DNA of 64,000 bases from JANYCO01 sp035535995. GTDB taxonomy: Bacteria; Bacteroidota; Bacteroidia; Cytophagales; Cytophagaceae. The notes below the pieces were generated by a model. It saw only the letters and a program-made list of their open reading frames with translations, was not told where the DNA came from and made no database searches. The position numbers were made by a program, and so were the translations under genes. The stretch is taken from the NCBI GenBank assembly GCA_035535995.1, contig DATLOZ010000012.1, forward strand, positions 62,001-126,000. The letters are read 5' to 3'. This document shows, piece after piece, positions 42,522 to 51,465 of the stretch (its first letter is position 1; every line of letters begins with the position of its first letter).

Positions 42522-43556
42522 TTAGAATTCATAACCAGATGATCTACCAAGGTAAGTCATTACGTTTCTGAATCCAATATAAGATTTTGTAGTATCCTGA
42601 TATTCGAAGGTTCTGGTACCTGTTTCAAGATAATAAGCGATGTCTTTCCATGAACCACCTCTGATGATTTTTCTTGGCTCATCATCATTATAATAAGTAG
42701 GGTTCAAATCCCAAACTACTGGTACTGCAGCATCGTAGTATGCATCTTCGCACCACTCAGCTACGTTTCCTGCCATATCATACAGACCGTAGTCATTAGA
42801 AAAATAAGACGCTACAGCAGATGTATACATAAAACCGTCGTCATAATAGTTACCTCTTCCTGGTTTGAAGTTAGCAAGCATACATCCTTTTGAGTTACGG
42901 ATGTAAGGGTTACCCCATGGATACTTAGCCATATCTCTACCACCTCTTGCTGCGTATTCCCACTCAGCTTCAGAAGGCAGTCTGAATCTTGGCATTTGCC
43001 ATAGACCTTGAGAAGCTCTCCAGTTGTTCATGTGTTTGGTTCTCCATTCTGAGAAATATTTAGCAGCCCACCAGTCGATACCCACGATTGGATATTCGTC
43101 GAAAGCAGGGTGTGCATAGTAATATTCCATCATAGGGTCTCCCATATGGTGGGCGAAGTCTCTTACCCAAACAGTAGTATCTGGATAAAGCTCTGTCATA
43201 ATGTAATCCTGACCCAGTACATCTACTGAATCTTTCAGCATTACATCTACAAATTGTCTGTATTCGTTGTTGGTGATTTCGGTTTCATCCATGTAGAAAC
43301 CTCCGATAGTAACCTGTTTGTTCAGGTTGATCTGAGTAGCGGGTACATCTTGGTCAGCTTGTCCCATATGAAATGTTCCTGACGGGCAAACGACCATACC
43401 GTATGGTACTGTCTGAACCCATCCTTCACGGCCTTGAACACCTATCAGGTCTCCACTGGCCTCATCTGGTCCTCCTTTGCGTCCACAGCTGAACAGCGTC
43501 AAGGCAGATAAAGTCAAAGCTATATAAGCCTTACTTAAAACACACAATTTATTCAT
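42522..43556 (-). CDS. gldK: Gliding/T9SS lipoprotein GldK
   Basis: 344 residues with lipobox LFSC at about 21-24. The body is a sulfatase-modifying-factor (FGE/SUMF1) fold: PSGTFHMGQADQD, ETEITNNEYRQFV, RLPSEAEWEYAARGG, YDMAGNVAEWCEDAY and RGGSW. GldK is enzymatically inactive in T9SS and forms the outer-membrane-linked ring with GldN. It is 167 bp downstream of porP with its own probable promoter. Confidence 0.96.
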   Translation of the reverse strand: MNKLCVLSKAYIALTLSALTLFSCGRKGGPDEASGDLIGVQGREGWVQTVPYGMVVCPSGTFHMGQADQDVPATQINLNKQVTIGGFYMDETEITNNEYRQFVDVMLKDSVDVLGQDYIMTELYPDTTVWVRDFAHHMGDPMMEYYYAHPAFDEYPIVGIDWWAAKYFSEWRTKHMNNWRASQGLWQMPRFRLPSEAEWEYAARGGRDMAKYPWGNPYIRNSKGCMLANFKPGRGNYYDDGFMYTSAVASYFSNDYGLYDMAGNVAEWCEDAYYDAAVPVVWDLNPTYYNDDEPRKIIRGGSWKDIAYYLETGTRTFEYQDTTKSYIGFRNVMTYLGRSSGYEF

Positions 43557-43670
43557 AACACCTAAATTTAAATAATTTCCTTTTATTTCTAACCTATTCC
43601 CTTTAAAAACGATAACGAAGGATTTAAGTTGTTATTATTAATTTAATACAAATTAAACTACGTTAAAGTC

Positions 43671-43678
43671 CAAAGTTA
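43671..43678 (-). promoter_or_regulatory. TAnnTTTG -7 element upstream of gldK
   Basis: On the minus strand TAACTTTG is an exact match to the consensus, about 115 bp before the gldK ATG, in the porP-gldK gap. A TTTT lies 19 bp upstream in the -33 position. Confidence 0.4.
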
Positions 43679-43723
43679 AATTCAAATTTGACAAATTAAA
43701 ATGTAAATTCCAAAATAATTCAA

Positions 43724-44767
43724 TTAATTTTCGTCGTGTCTGTAACGAGGAGTTCTTACTTTTGGCTTAGGAACGCCTCCAGGAGAAGGAACCATATAAG
43801 AAAGCATAATTTCGTGAGAGGTACCAGCTGTTCCTTTGTGACCGCTTAATACAAAATCGAAGGCAAAGCCTACTTTCAAAGCGTTATTTTTCATTAGATT
43901 AACTCCTGCATATCCAATCATGTCGTTTACAGACCATACTGAATTGCCTCCGGATACAACGTCTTTTTTACCCGCTGATTGTCTTGCATTAAGACCAACC
44001 CAGAATTTAGAGTTATAATCTACCATTGGACCTACTAATATAGTGTATTGCTTCAGGTCGGTTTGAACCATTGCCGTAGGAGTCACTTTCAAGGTATTGC
44101 TCAATGTAAAAATATAACCTCCAGTGAAATACATGTGGTTATTTATAACAGAGCTGATATTAGTAACATTATAGCTGAATTTCTGTCTTGAAAGGTGATT
44201 GATACTAGCACCCACATACCACTTAGTAGCTTGGTACCAAAGACCTGCTGCGTAATCCAGTTTAAGTTGTTTTGAATTATTGTTCACTAATGACGTATAG
44301 ATCGGATCTTGTGTATCCACTACCTGATACCAATCTCCTTTTAGTGATTGTGCGTAAGTACCCGCGCGACCACCGATTCCAAGGAGACCATCACCTATTT
44401 TAACATGATAAGCTCCGGATAATTGAATTTCGTATGAAGTAATAGGACCATAATTATCATATACAATTCCAAGTCCTGCTCCTGTTCTGCTTTTTAAAAA
44501 TGGCAATCTTGAATTTACCATAATTGCCTGTGAGGTAGGGCTGTTTCCGCCTGGTGAGTTGTAACCGTCGCTGTTTTTATAACCCAGCCATTGTCTACGT
44601 GTGATCACAGTTCCTCTTGTGACACCTTCAATACCGGCATAACCAGGGTTATAATAAAGGCCATTGAACATATATTGGCTGAATTGAGCATCCTGTTGTG
44701 CGTAGGAGTCGTTTAGGAATGTAATCAGAGTCAGGAATATAAATATTATTTTGTACACATGCTTCAT
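43724..44767 (-). CDS. PorP/SprF-type membrane protein
   Basis: 347 residues, signal peptide (NDSYAQ) then QDAQFSQYMFNGLYYNPGYAG, the hallmark N-terminus of the PorP/SprF family. The rest is an amphipathic-strand outer-membrane barrel. A tail with KPKVRTPRYRHDEN closes the protein. Family members attach to T9SS cargo or anchor type B-CTD adhesins; this one lies upstream of gldKLMN, as in other genomes. Confidence 0.92.
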   Translation of the reverse strand: MKHVYKIIFIFLTLITFLNDSYAQQDAQFSQYMFNGLYYNPGYAGIEGVTRGTVITRRQWLGYKNSDGYNSPGGNSPTSQAIMVNSRLPFLKSRTGAGLGIVYDNYGPITSYEIQLSGAYHVKIGDGLLGIGGRAGTYAQSLKGDWYQVVDTQDPIYTSLVNNNSKQLKLDYAAGLWYQATKWYVGASINHLSRQKFSYNVTNISSVINNHMYFTGGYIFTLSNTLKVTPTAMVQTDLKQYTILVGPMVDYNSKFWVGLNARQSAGKKDVVSGGNSVWSVNDMIGYAGVNLMKNNALKVGFAFDFVLSGHKGTAGTSHEIMLSYMVPSPGGVPKPKVRTPRYRHDEN

Positions 44768-44799
44768 AGAGAACAGACTAATAGTTGATGGTCAAGATA

Positions 44800-44807
44800 C
44801 AAAACTA
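44800..44807 (-). promoter_or_regulatory. TAnnTTTG -7 element before porP
   Basis: On the minus strand TAGTTTTG lies 33 bp before the porP ATG in the 81-bp gap after hemD. The -33 element is not evident. Confidence 0.4.
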
Positions 44808-44848
44808 GACATTTTTTTTAATTGTACACTATCTATAACAAATTAAAT

Positions 44849-45643
44849 TTATTTGATATTATTTACCTTTTTGATGTACAATTCCAAGGCTCCAGCCATA
44901 GAAGGAGCGTTCGGTAGAGGAGCTTCGATATCGAGGATTAATCCAGCTTCTTTTACTGCAGCTGCGGTAGTGGGACCAAAGGCTGCAATTCTGGTCTTAT
45001 TTTGTTTAAAATCAGGGAAATTAGTAAACAATGAATGCACTCCGGATGGACTAAAGAAAGCAATAATATCGTATTTTACATTAGTCAGATCGGAAAGATC
45101 GCTTGCCACTGTTTTGTATATAATAGCCTCAGAAAATTCATATCCGTTATCTTTTAAGAAAACCGGAATTTCATCTTTTCTGATATTGGAGCAAGGGAAA
45201 AGGTATTTTTCATCCTTATGCTTTTTAAGGATCTCTTCCAGATCTTTCGCGGTTTTCTCTCCTACGAAGATCTTTCTCTTACGAATCACAATGTATTTTT
45301 GGAGATAATTGGCAGTTTGATCGGAAACACAGAAATATTTCATTTCTGCCGGCACTTCGATTTTGGCTTCGTTGCAGATCCGGAAAAAACCATCTACTGC
45401 ATTGCGGCTCGTAAAAATAACCGCCGTATGAGCCAGAATTTCGATTTTTTGTTTTCTAAATTCCTTTATATCAACTGGTTGAACCTCTATAAAAGGTCTG
45501 AAGTCTATTTTCAGATTGTACTTACTGGCAAGCGCGTGATAAGGAGATTTCTCGTCAGTAGGTTTGGGTTGTGTAACTAGTATACTTGAAACTTTAGTAT
45601 GTCTGTCTTTGACTTCTTTTTCTTTAGTTTTTACCTGCGCCAT
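44849..45643 (-). CDS. hemD: Uroporphyrinogen-III synthase-like protein
   Basis: 264 residues. The two-domain HemD fold is visible: VSSILVTQPKPTDEKSPYH, FRPFIEVQPVD, AVIFTSRNAVDGFF, YFCVSDQTANYLQ, FPCSNIRKDEIPVFL, IIAFFSPSGVHSLF and TRIAAFGPTTAAAVKEAG. HemD closes the tetrapyrrole ring in heme synthesis. Next to DUF4271 and T9SS genes no other heme gene is present. Whether it acts in heme synthesis or has been reused in gliding/secretion cannot be told. Confidence 0.88.
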   Translation of the reverse strand: MAQVKTKEKEVKDRHTKVSSILVTQPKPTDEKSPYHALASKYNLKIDFRPFIEVQPVDIKEFRKQKIEILAHTAVIFTSRNAVDGFFRICNEAKIEVPAEMKYFCVSDQTANYLQKYIVIRKRKIFVGEKTAKDLEEILKKHKDEKYLFPCSNIRKDEIPVFLKDNGYEFSEAIIYKTVASDLSDLTNVKYDIIAFFSPSGVHSLFTNFPDFKQNKTRIAAFGPTTAAAVKEAGLILDIEAPLPNAPSMAGALELYIKKVNNIK

Positions 45644-45681
45644 TTAACAAATTTGGAATTACTGTTTTACAATAACCGGCA

Positions 45682-46806
45682 TTAAAACAATAGAATTTTT
45701 ACTGCAATAATCAGCGGTAGTATTTCTGCGGCACAAAGGTAAGAAAATAAATACAAATTTCTATGGGGTATCAATCTTAAAAACAATAATATAACTTTTA
45801 TCACACAAAAGATAAGCACCAGAATCAGTGCAAAATACAATATTTCAGAATTCACCTCCAATAGGATAAATCCCGATGCCACGATACCAAATATGACCAG
45901 ACAGGCAACCATACAAACTCTTTCCAAAAATCCTGTATAATCTGCAAACTGGAGAGGAACGATCTTTGAATAATTGAATAACCAGCCGATCAGCCAGAGG
46001 TATAAATATTTCCCAATATAAAATACAAAATAAACAACGGTGATCAAGAGCGTTCCCTTCAAAATAGAAGTGGAAGAAGCGAAAATTATTTCGTCTAGTT
46101 TGAACATATAGATGAGCTGCGAAAGCGCCAACCCACACAGTAGCGCCATCCACAGAGAGGGAATACTAAATGGACCGGGCAGCAAATGATCCGCTGCTTC
46201 CGATTGTCTTAAACCGAAATAGCGTAAAAATTCTTTGGGGTAAAGTTGTTTCAAGAGTACAAACAACGTCACAATAATTAAAAACAGAATGGTATATCCT
46301 GAAAGTAAATTTTGCATACTCCTATAAAGAAACTGTGTGGCCTGGCCACGCTCTTCCTTTTTTTGCATAACAACAGCAGAGCGGTTTACAATGCCTGCAG
46401 AATAAAAAGGAAGCTCTCCGGAAGGATGAAAAAAAGTAATAATGATCCTATCAGATTCATCAGGTTCCAGTGTGCGAAGTGGGATAATAATTTCTTCTTC
46501 ACCAGGGGTAATTTTTTTGTAGATCAACTTATTGTTGACAAATAAGGTCAGTTCTTTGGTAGCCTTGAATTTTAGATCGTAGTTTTTGAACTTTGAATAA
46601 TCGAGGATCTGGTGGATGCTTTTGGAACGCTTCAGCTCTTTCTTTTTTAAAGGTAAATATGACTCATAATACTTATCGTAGCGCAGCCATTGGCCGGCAA
46701 AACTGTAAAGTAGTGTCTCCTTCGAAACATTCGCTGAAAAAACATTGGCCCCAACCAGCCAAAAAATCAGAATGAAGAGTAATTTTTTAATCACTGAGCA
46801 TTTCAT
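45682..46806 (-). CDS. DUF4271 membrane protein
   Basis: 374 residues. A signal peptide and a periplasmic beta segment (about 25-160, LRYDKYYESYLP, FKATKELTLFVNNKLIYK) come before at least six membrane helices (about 170-374). This is DUF4271, a Bacteroidota family that regularly lies beside hemD and T9SS genes. Its function is unknown. The start overlaps the end of the upstream transferase gene by 20 bp. Confidence 0.85.
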   Translation of the reverse strand: MKCSVIKKLLFILIFWLVGANVFSANVSKETLLYSFAGQWLRYDKYYESYLPLKKKELKRSKSIHQILDYSKFKNYDLKFKATKELTLFVNNKLIYKKITPGEEEIIIPLRTLEPDESDRIIITFFHPSGELPFYSAGIVNRSAVVMQKKEERGQATQFLYRSMQNLLSGYTILFLIIVTLFVLLKQLYPKEFLRYFGLRQSEAADHLLPGPFSIPSLWMALLCGLALSQLIYMFKLDEIIFASSTSILKGTLLITVVYFVFYIGKYLYLWLIGWLFNYSKIVPLQFADYTGFLERVCMVACLVIFGIVASGFILLEVNSEILYFALILVLIFCVIKVILLFLRLIPHRNLYLFSYLCAAEILPLIIAVKILLF

Positions 46807-47851
46807 TGTCTATGATATGAGTCTTTTTTAAACGTGTGCTGATCTCAATGATCACACTAAATAAAAGTGCATACAGAAATAAAGCGATCATCTGCATGGT
46901 AAGCGGTAGGCCGTCGAAAAAAATGACCAGCGCAATTGCCAATATATTGATCAGGACAAGGATCAATACTGTGCTAAGCTGAGAAAAGCCTATTTCCACC
47001 AGTTTGTGATGAATATGATTTTTATCAGGAATAAAAGGCGATTTGCCTGCCATGATCCTAAGTACAAACACTCTTGCCGTATCAAGAATTGGGATGAATA
47101 AAATCGCTACCGAAACAGCCGGTGTATTTGAGATCATCTTAGTCTCCACAAATTTGATCGCCATTACTGAGATGATAAAACCACAGACGAGCGAACCGGT
47201 ATCTCCCATAAAGATTTTTGCCTTATAAAAATTATAGCGCAGAAACCCAAGGATACTTCCGAACAGTGAAAATGCAACATAAGAATAGACCTGGATATAT
47301 GCATCGTCGGAAGTGATGAAGTAAATTCCAAAACTAAGACAACATACCGACACAATAGAGCCTGCCAGCCCGTCTAACCCATCGATCAGATTGATAGCAT
47401 TGGTGACACCAATGATGACAATGAAGGTAAGCAGATAGCTAATTCCTGGCTCCAGTACTCCGATCCCAAGAATTCCCTGCAGACTGGTTATGCGAATATC
47501 TGCCATAAACATTACGATGCCAGTGGAAAGCACCTGAACGAAAAATTTTTTGAAAGCAGATACCGATACAATATCATCTTTTAATCCAATAAAGAAGATC
47601 ACTACACAGCCCGCCAGCATATGCTGCACACCGTAATCGATCTTCCCGAAAATGGTAAGCGCTGAAATAAATCCGGCAAAGATCGCAAGCCCGCCCAGGC
47701 GTGGGGTGAGCGATTCGTGGATCGTCCGGTTGTTGGGCTCATCCAGCAATCTCTTTTTATGCGCCACCTGTACAATAGATGGGATCGCAAATACTGAGAT
47801 CAGAAAAGCCCAGGTAAAAGGAAGTATATTTCGTATGATATGATCAAGCAT
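46787..47851 (-). CDS. Polyprenyl-phosphate sugar-1-phosphate transferase (WecA/MraY family)
   Basis: 354 residues, ten to eleven membrane helices. Cytoplasmic-loop motifs include DEPNNRTIHESLTPRLGG, FIGLKDDI, the catalytic NLIDGLDGLAG and FMGDTGSL. A His-rich loop (PDKNHIHHKL) is present, the mark of the WecA/TagO branch, so it most likely transfers GlcNAc- or other sugar-1-phosphate to undecaprenyl phosphate for surface glycan. It is not the peptidoglycan MraY. Confidence 0.92.
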   Translation of the reverse strand: MLDHIIRNILPFTWAFLISVFAIPSIVQVAHKKRLLDEPNNRTIHESLTPRLGGLAIFAGFISALTIFGKIDYGVQHMLAGCVVIFFIGLKDDIVSVSAFKKFFVQVLSTGIVMFMADIRITSLQGILGIGVLEPGISYLLTFIVIIGVTNAINLIDGLDGLAGSIVSVCCLSFGIYFITSDDAYIQVYSYVAFSLFGSILGFLRYNFYKAKIFMGDTGSLVCGFIISVMAIKFVETKMISNTPAVSVAILFIPILDTARVFVLRIMAGKSPFIPDKNHIHHKLVEIGFSQLSTVLILVLINILAIALVIFFDGLPLTMQMIALFLYALLFSVIIEISTRLKKTHIIDNEMLSD

Positions 47852-47879
47852 GATCTTGTTGAATGTTTTTTTAGATACG

Positions 47880-48281
47880 TTATTCGGATAACTTATGTTT
47901 CCGCACCGCCTCTTTGTCGTAACTTACAAACAGATAAAGATAAATAACCCTGGAATACCTGAACAGAAAAGGGCCGATCAGCAGCAGAGCAGAAACATAT
48001 ATTGAAAAAAATGTCCATGCGGAAACATTCAAGATCATTTCCATTACTACTAGTGCAATTCCTGTAAGGATTACCGTAAATCCATAATTCACATACATGG
48101 CTCCAATGTAAAAACCTGGCTCGGGTTCGTACGGCTGGCCACATTCAGGACATTGCTCAGGCATCTGATGCACTTTGTTTATATTGTATGGGTTCGAGGT
48201 TAAGAACATATTGCCGCGACGACATCTCGGGCATTTCATATGCAAGATGGCGCTTAGTTTTGATTTCACCTCTTCTGCCAT
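47880..48281 (-). CDS. DUF983 family membrane protein
   Basis: 133 residues. The N-terminus has CPRCRRGNMF and CPECGQPYEPEPGFYIGAMY, the signature of DUF983, then two membrane helices. The four cysteines form a zinc ribbon. Function unknown. It lies 5 bp after the acyl-CoA-binding protein gene and 28 bp before the transferase. Confidence 0.88.
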   Translation of the reverse strand: MAEEVKSKLSAILHMKCPRCRRGNMFLTSNPYNINKVHQMPEQCPECGQPYEPEPGFYIGAMYVNYGFTVILTGIALVVMEMILNVSAWTFFSIYVSALLLIGPFLFRYSRVIYLYLFVSYDKEAVRKHKLSE

Positions 48282-48286
48282 AATGA

Positions 48287-48541
48287 TTAGGCTCCTAATT
48301 GTTTTACCAGATCAATATACTGCTGCATTGCTTCTTCTTTGCTAATACCTTTCAACTCTTCCCACGCATTGTATTTTGCAATACCTTTGAAGTCGAATAG
48401 ATTGGTTGGCTTCTCTATATTGACGTCTCCTTCAGTAGCTTGTTTAAATAAGCTGTATAGTTTAAGCAGGTTTTCATTGCTCTGCGCTGGCAATGATTTT
48501 GACTTTGCAGAAGCTTCTTCGAATTGTGCTTTCAGATCCAT
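48287..48541 (-). CDS. Acyl-CoA-binding protein
   Basis: 84 residues, the full length of the four-helix ACBP fold. Conserved residues are FEEASAKSKSLP, LLKLYSLFKQATEGD, FDFKGIAKYNAWEELKGIS and EEAMQQYIDLV, including the Lys and Tyr that hold the CoA phosphate and adenine. It binds long-chain acyl-CoA in the cytoplasm. ACBP is best known in eukaryotes but recurs in Bacteroidota. Confidence 0.93.
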   Translation of the reverse strand: MDLKAQFEEASAKSKSLPAQSNENLLKLYSLFKQATEGDVNIEKPTNLFDFKGIAKYNAWEELKGISKEEAMQQYIDLVKQLGA

Positions 48542-48594
48542 TTTGATATTATTTTGTTAGGATATAAAATTAAGAATATTTCCTACTTTTACAG

Positions 48595-49779
48595 ATGATG
48601 GATATCAATTTATTTACTACCAAAGGTAAAATCGTTATTACCTGTCCGAAGCGCATAAATGTATGGCTAAAGTCGGAACTGATCTCACTTGGCTATACGG
48701 AGCTGGAAGAATCGCATATGAGCATTCGTCTCCAGGGTACAATGGAGGATTGCATGAAGCTTAACCTGTATTTGCGTACAGGACACTCTGTATTGTTTTT
48801 AGTCGAGGAGTTCTTCGCCAAAACGCCCGACGATCTGTACAATGAAATGATCCGCATTCCCTGGGAAAAATATATTGATGTGGATGGCTACTTCAGCGTA
48901 ACTTCTTTTTCCGACAACCCGGAAATCCTGGACAGCCGTTTTCCAAATCTAAAATGCAAAGATGCCATCGCCGACCGGATCACTTCTAAAAAAGGATCAA
49001 GACCTAACTCTGGTCCTGACCGTCACAAAACCGTGATCAACCTGCATTGGCGCGACAACCATGCAGCGGTGTATATTGATACTTCCGGTGAAACGATTGC
49101 CAAACACGGCTACCGCAAAATTCCTTTTAAAGCTCCTTTACAAGAAAGCCTGGCAGCCGCGCTAATCCTGGCAAGCAGGTGGGACAAACATTCTACCTTC
49201 ATCAATCCCATGTGTGGAAGCGGTACTTTAGCAATCGAAGCGGCGCTTTTTGCGCAGAACCGCGCACCCGGGTTGCTTCGCAGCAATTTTGGATTTATGC
49301 ATGTGCTTGGTTTTGATGCTGAGCGTTGGGAAGTACTTCGCAAAGAGGCAAGGTTGGCCGCTACTAAAAATTTAAATTTTAAGATCATCGCCTCCGATCT
49401 CAACGAAGACGCGATCCAGGCAGCTAAACGCAACGCTGCTACTGCCGGCGTGGATCATGTGATTGATTTTATTTGTTGCGATTTTCGGGAAACACCGGTA
49501 CCGGAAACTGCAGGTGTAGTAATGATCAATCCTGAATATGGAGAACGACTCGGAGAAGTAACCGAACTGCAAACGATCTACAAAGAGATCGGTGATTTTT
49601 TCAAGAAAAAATGCGGAGGTTATTTCGGATATGTTTTTACAGGAAATCTGGATCTTGGAAAACAAGTAGGCCTGAAACCAAAAAGGAAAATTGAATTTTA
49701 CAACAGCAAGATCGATTGCCGCTTACTGGAGTTTGAACTTTATGCAGGAACAAAAAAAGTTATGAATGTTGAATTATGA
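48595..49779 (+). CDS. THUMP-domain RNA methyltransferase (RlmL-like)
   Basis: 394 residues (Met2 is an alternative start). An N-terminal ferredoxin-like plus THUMP region (about 10-160) is followed by a Rossmann methyltransferase with FINPMCGSGTLAIEAALFA, DLNEDAIQAAKRNA and the catalytic NPEYGER. Pro is replaced by Glu in the usual NPPY motif. It probably makes m2G in 23S rRNA. The last residues VMNVEL and the stop are encoded by a family B repeat. Confidence 0.9.
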   Translation: MMDINLFTTKGKIVITCPKRINVWLKSELISLGYTELEESHMSIRLQGTMEDCMKLNLYLRTGHSVLFLVEEFFAKTPDDLYNEMIRIPWEKYIDVDGYFSVTSFSDNPEILDSRFPNLKCKDAIADRITSKKGSRPNSGPDRHKTVINLHWRDNHAAVYIDTSGETIAKHGYRKIPFKAPLQESLAAALILASRWDKHSTFINPMCGSGTLAIEAALFAQNRAPGLLRSNFGFMHVLGFDAERWEVLRKEARLAATKNLNFKIIASDLNEDAIQAAKRNAATAGVDHVIDFICCDFRETPVPETAGVVMINPEYGERLGEVTELQTIYKEIGDFFKKKCGGYFGYVFTGNLDLGKQVGLKPKRKIEFYNSKIDCRLLEFELYAGTKKVMNVEL

Positions 49780-49878
49780 GTTATGAATGAAAAGAGTTGG
49801 TTATTCGTTACTTATTACTAAAAAATAACGGGTAACCAATAACAGATAACTCAACTCATAATTCATAATTCATAATTA
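49760..49878. repeat. Family B inverted array across a convergent gene junction
   Basis: The left arm (49760-49790) has TTATGAATG, TTGAATTATGAG, TTATGAATG; the right arm (49848-49878) has ACTCA, ACTCATA, ATTCATA, ATTCATA, ATT. It runs into the 3' end of the methyltransferase gene on one side and reaches the stop codon of the oxidoreductase gene on the other. Confidence 0.85.
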
Positions 49879-51372
49879 TTTCTCCAGCCAGCTCCATTCC
49901 GTGTAGCAGCCGTTTTCATCGCATACGCGGCATCTTAGTTTGTCGCCAAATACTTCTGGTTTCAAAATAGAATTTCCTTTCAGCACACGAAGACATTCCT
50001 GGATACCTTCAATGATCGACGGGTGCGGGTGAATAAGTTCGGCAAGTGCTTTGATCCCTTGATCCATGTGGATCAGCAGCGCTACTGCCTGGATCGCACT
50101 GGAAGCGTGTACGCCGATAGCGCGCATACCCAGGATCTTCATTTCTGAATCGTTGGTGACAATAATTTTGAAAAACCCATTGGTATTTTTCATCGCGATC
50201 GCTCTTGGGATCACGCTGTAGTCAATGGTTACAACGCGGTAGGAGATTTTTCTTTTTTGCGCCTCCTGTTCGTTGATCCCTACACCGGCAGTTTCAGGGT
50301 TGAGGAACATGATGGTAGAAATATTTCGATAGTCGAGAGACTCTTCTTTTTTACCAAAGATCTTTTCTACTGCGTGTCTGCCTTCCATTTCACCTACGTT
50401 TACCAGTGCAATATCAGCTGTGAGGTCGCCTACTGCATAAATATTAGGAACGGTAGTTTGCGAATCGTCATTTTTGATTGTTCCGTTTTCCAAAAGCTCC
50501 ACTCCTACTTCCTGCAGGCCGAGTCCTTCTACGTTAGCCACGCGGCCTACAGAGACCAGGGCTTTTTCTACGGTGAAAACTTCTTTATGCCCGTCTTTAT
50601 ATTGCAGTTCGTATTCTACTTTTCCGTCTTTCACCTGCATGCTTACCAGCTGCGAATTGCGGTGCACATTCACCCCACGCGCGATCATATTTTCTTCGAT
50701 CTTGTCGGTAAGGTCTTCGTCTTCGACCGGCAATACCCGGTCGCCTTTGTCAATGATATTTACTTTGGTGTAGCCAAAATTTGAGAAGATAGTGGCCCAT
50801 TCGCAACCAATTACCCCGGCTCCCATGATCACAATGCTTTGCGGAAAGTTTTCAAAATTTTCAATCCCATCGCTTGTCACGATAATTTTTTCATCTACCG
50901 GAATATGCGACAGTTTACGTGGCCTGCTTCCTGTAGCAAGAATGATATAATCGGCATAGACTTCTTCTGTGCTGCCGTCGGACTTGGTGATGATGATCTC
51001 GTTTTTGGATTTTAATTTTCCCGTACCCAGAATGTAATCAAAAATATCGTCGTGCAGTTCATGCAGTTTATCTACATGGCCTTCCAGGATCTCTTTACGA
51101 TTTACGATCGCTTCTTTTACGTCTCTTACGATGTCTTTGAAGGAAACATCAAATTTATTGTTCATGTATTTCTTCACTTTCGAGCGAGCCGATTCCACGT
51201 CTTTGGAAAGCTCCCAGAATGTTTTGGAAGAAAGTGCGCCGTTATAAAGTCCAGCCCCTCCGAGTTTTTCTTTTTCGATCAGCAGTACATTCTTGTTGAA
51301 GTCAAGCGCACGCATCGCAGCTGCATAGCCGGAAGGGCCGCCACCGATGACACATAAATCGTATTTTTTCAT
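49876..51372 (-). CDS. Pyridine nucleotide-disulfide oxidoreductase homologue without redox cysteines
   Basis: 498 residues with the lipoamide dehydrogenase/glutathione reductase fold. It has FAD motif VIGGGPSGYAAAMRA, NAD motif IMGAGVIGCEWATIF, ATGSRPR, and second FAD motif NIYAVGDLT. The C-terminal His-Glu pair is kept in HPHPSIIEGIQE. The active-site disulfide helix reads KLGGAGLYNGALSSK where the family has GGTCLNxGCIPSK, so both Cys are absent (Gly41, Ala46). A tail CRVC-x4-C (Cys481, 484, 489) is added. It could be a transhydrogenase-like FAD enzyme. The substrate is unknown. Confidence 0.88.
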   Translation of the reverse strand: MKKYDLCVIGGGPSGYAAAMRALDFNKNVLLIEKEKLGGAGLYNGALSSKTFWELSKDVESARSKVKKYMNNKFDVSFKDIVRDVKEAIVNRKEILEGHVDKLHELHDDIFDYILGTGKLKSKNEIIITKSDGSTEEVYADYIILATGSRPRKLSHIPVDEKIIVTSDGIENFENFPQSIVIMGAGVIGCEWATIFSNFGYTKVNIIDKGDRVLPVEDEDLTDKIEENMIARGVNVHRNSQLVSMQVKDGKVEYELQYKDGHKEVFTVEKALVSVGRVANVEGLGLQEVGVELLENGTIKNDDSQTTVPNIYAVGDLTADIALVNVGEMEGRHAVEKIFGKKEESLDYRNISTIMFLNPETAGVGINEQEAQKRKISYRVVTIDYSVIPRAIAMKNTNGFFKIIVTNDSEMKILGMRAIGVHASSAIQAVALLIHMDQGIKALAELIHPHPSIIEGIQECLRVLKGNSILKPEVFGDKLRCRVCDENGCYTEWSWLEK

Positions 51373-51465
51373 AATAAGAGGTAAAATCTATAGGTTTAGC
51401 GAGGTTTGAATATAAGATAAATCCGGCGGTTTATAAAAATTTCGGATAAAAATGATTAGGGTGCT

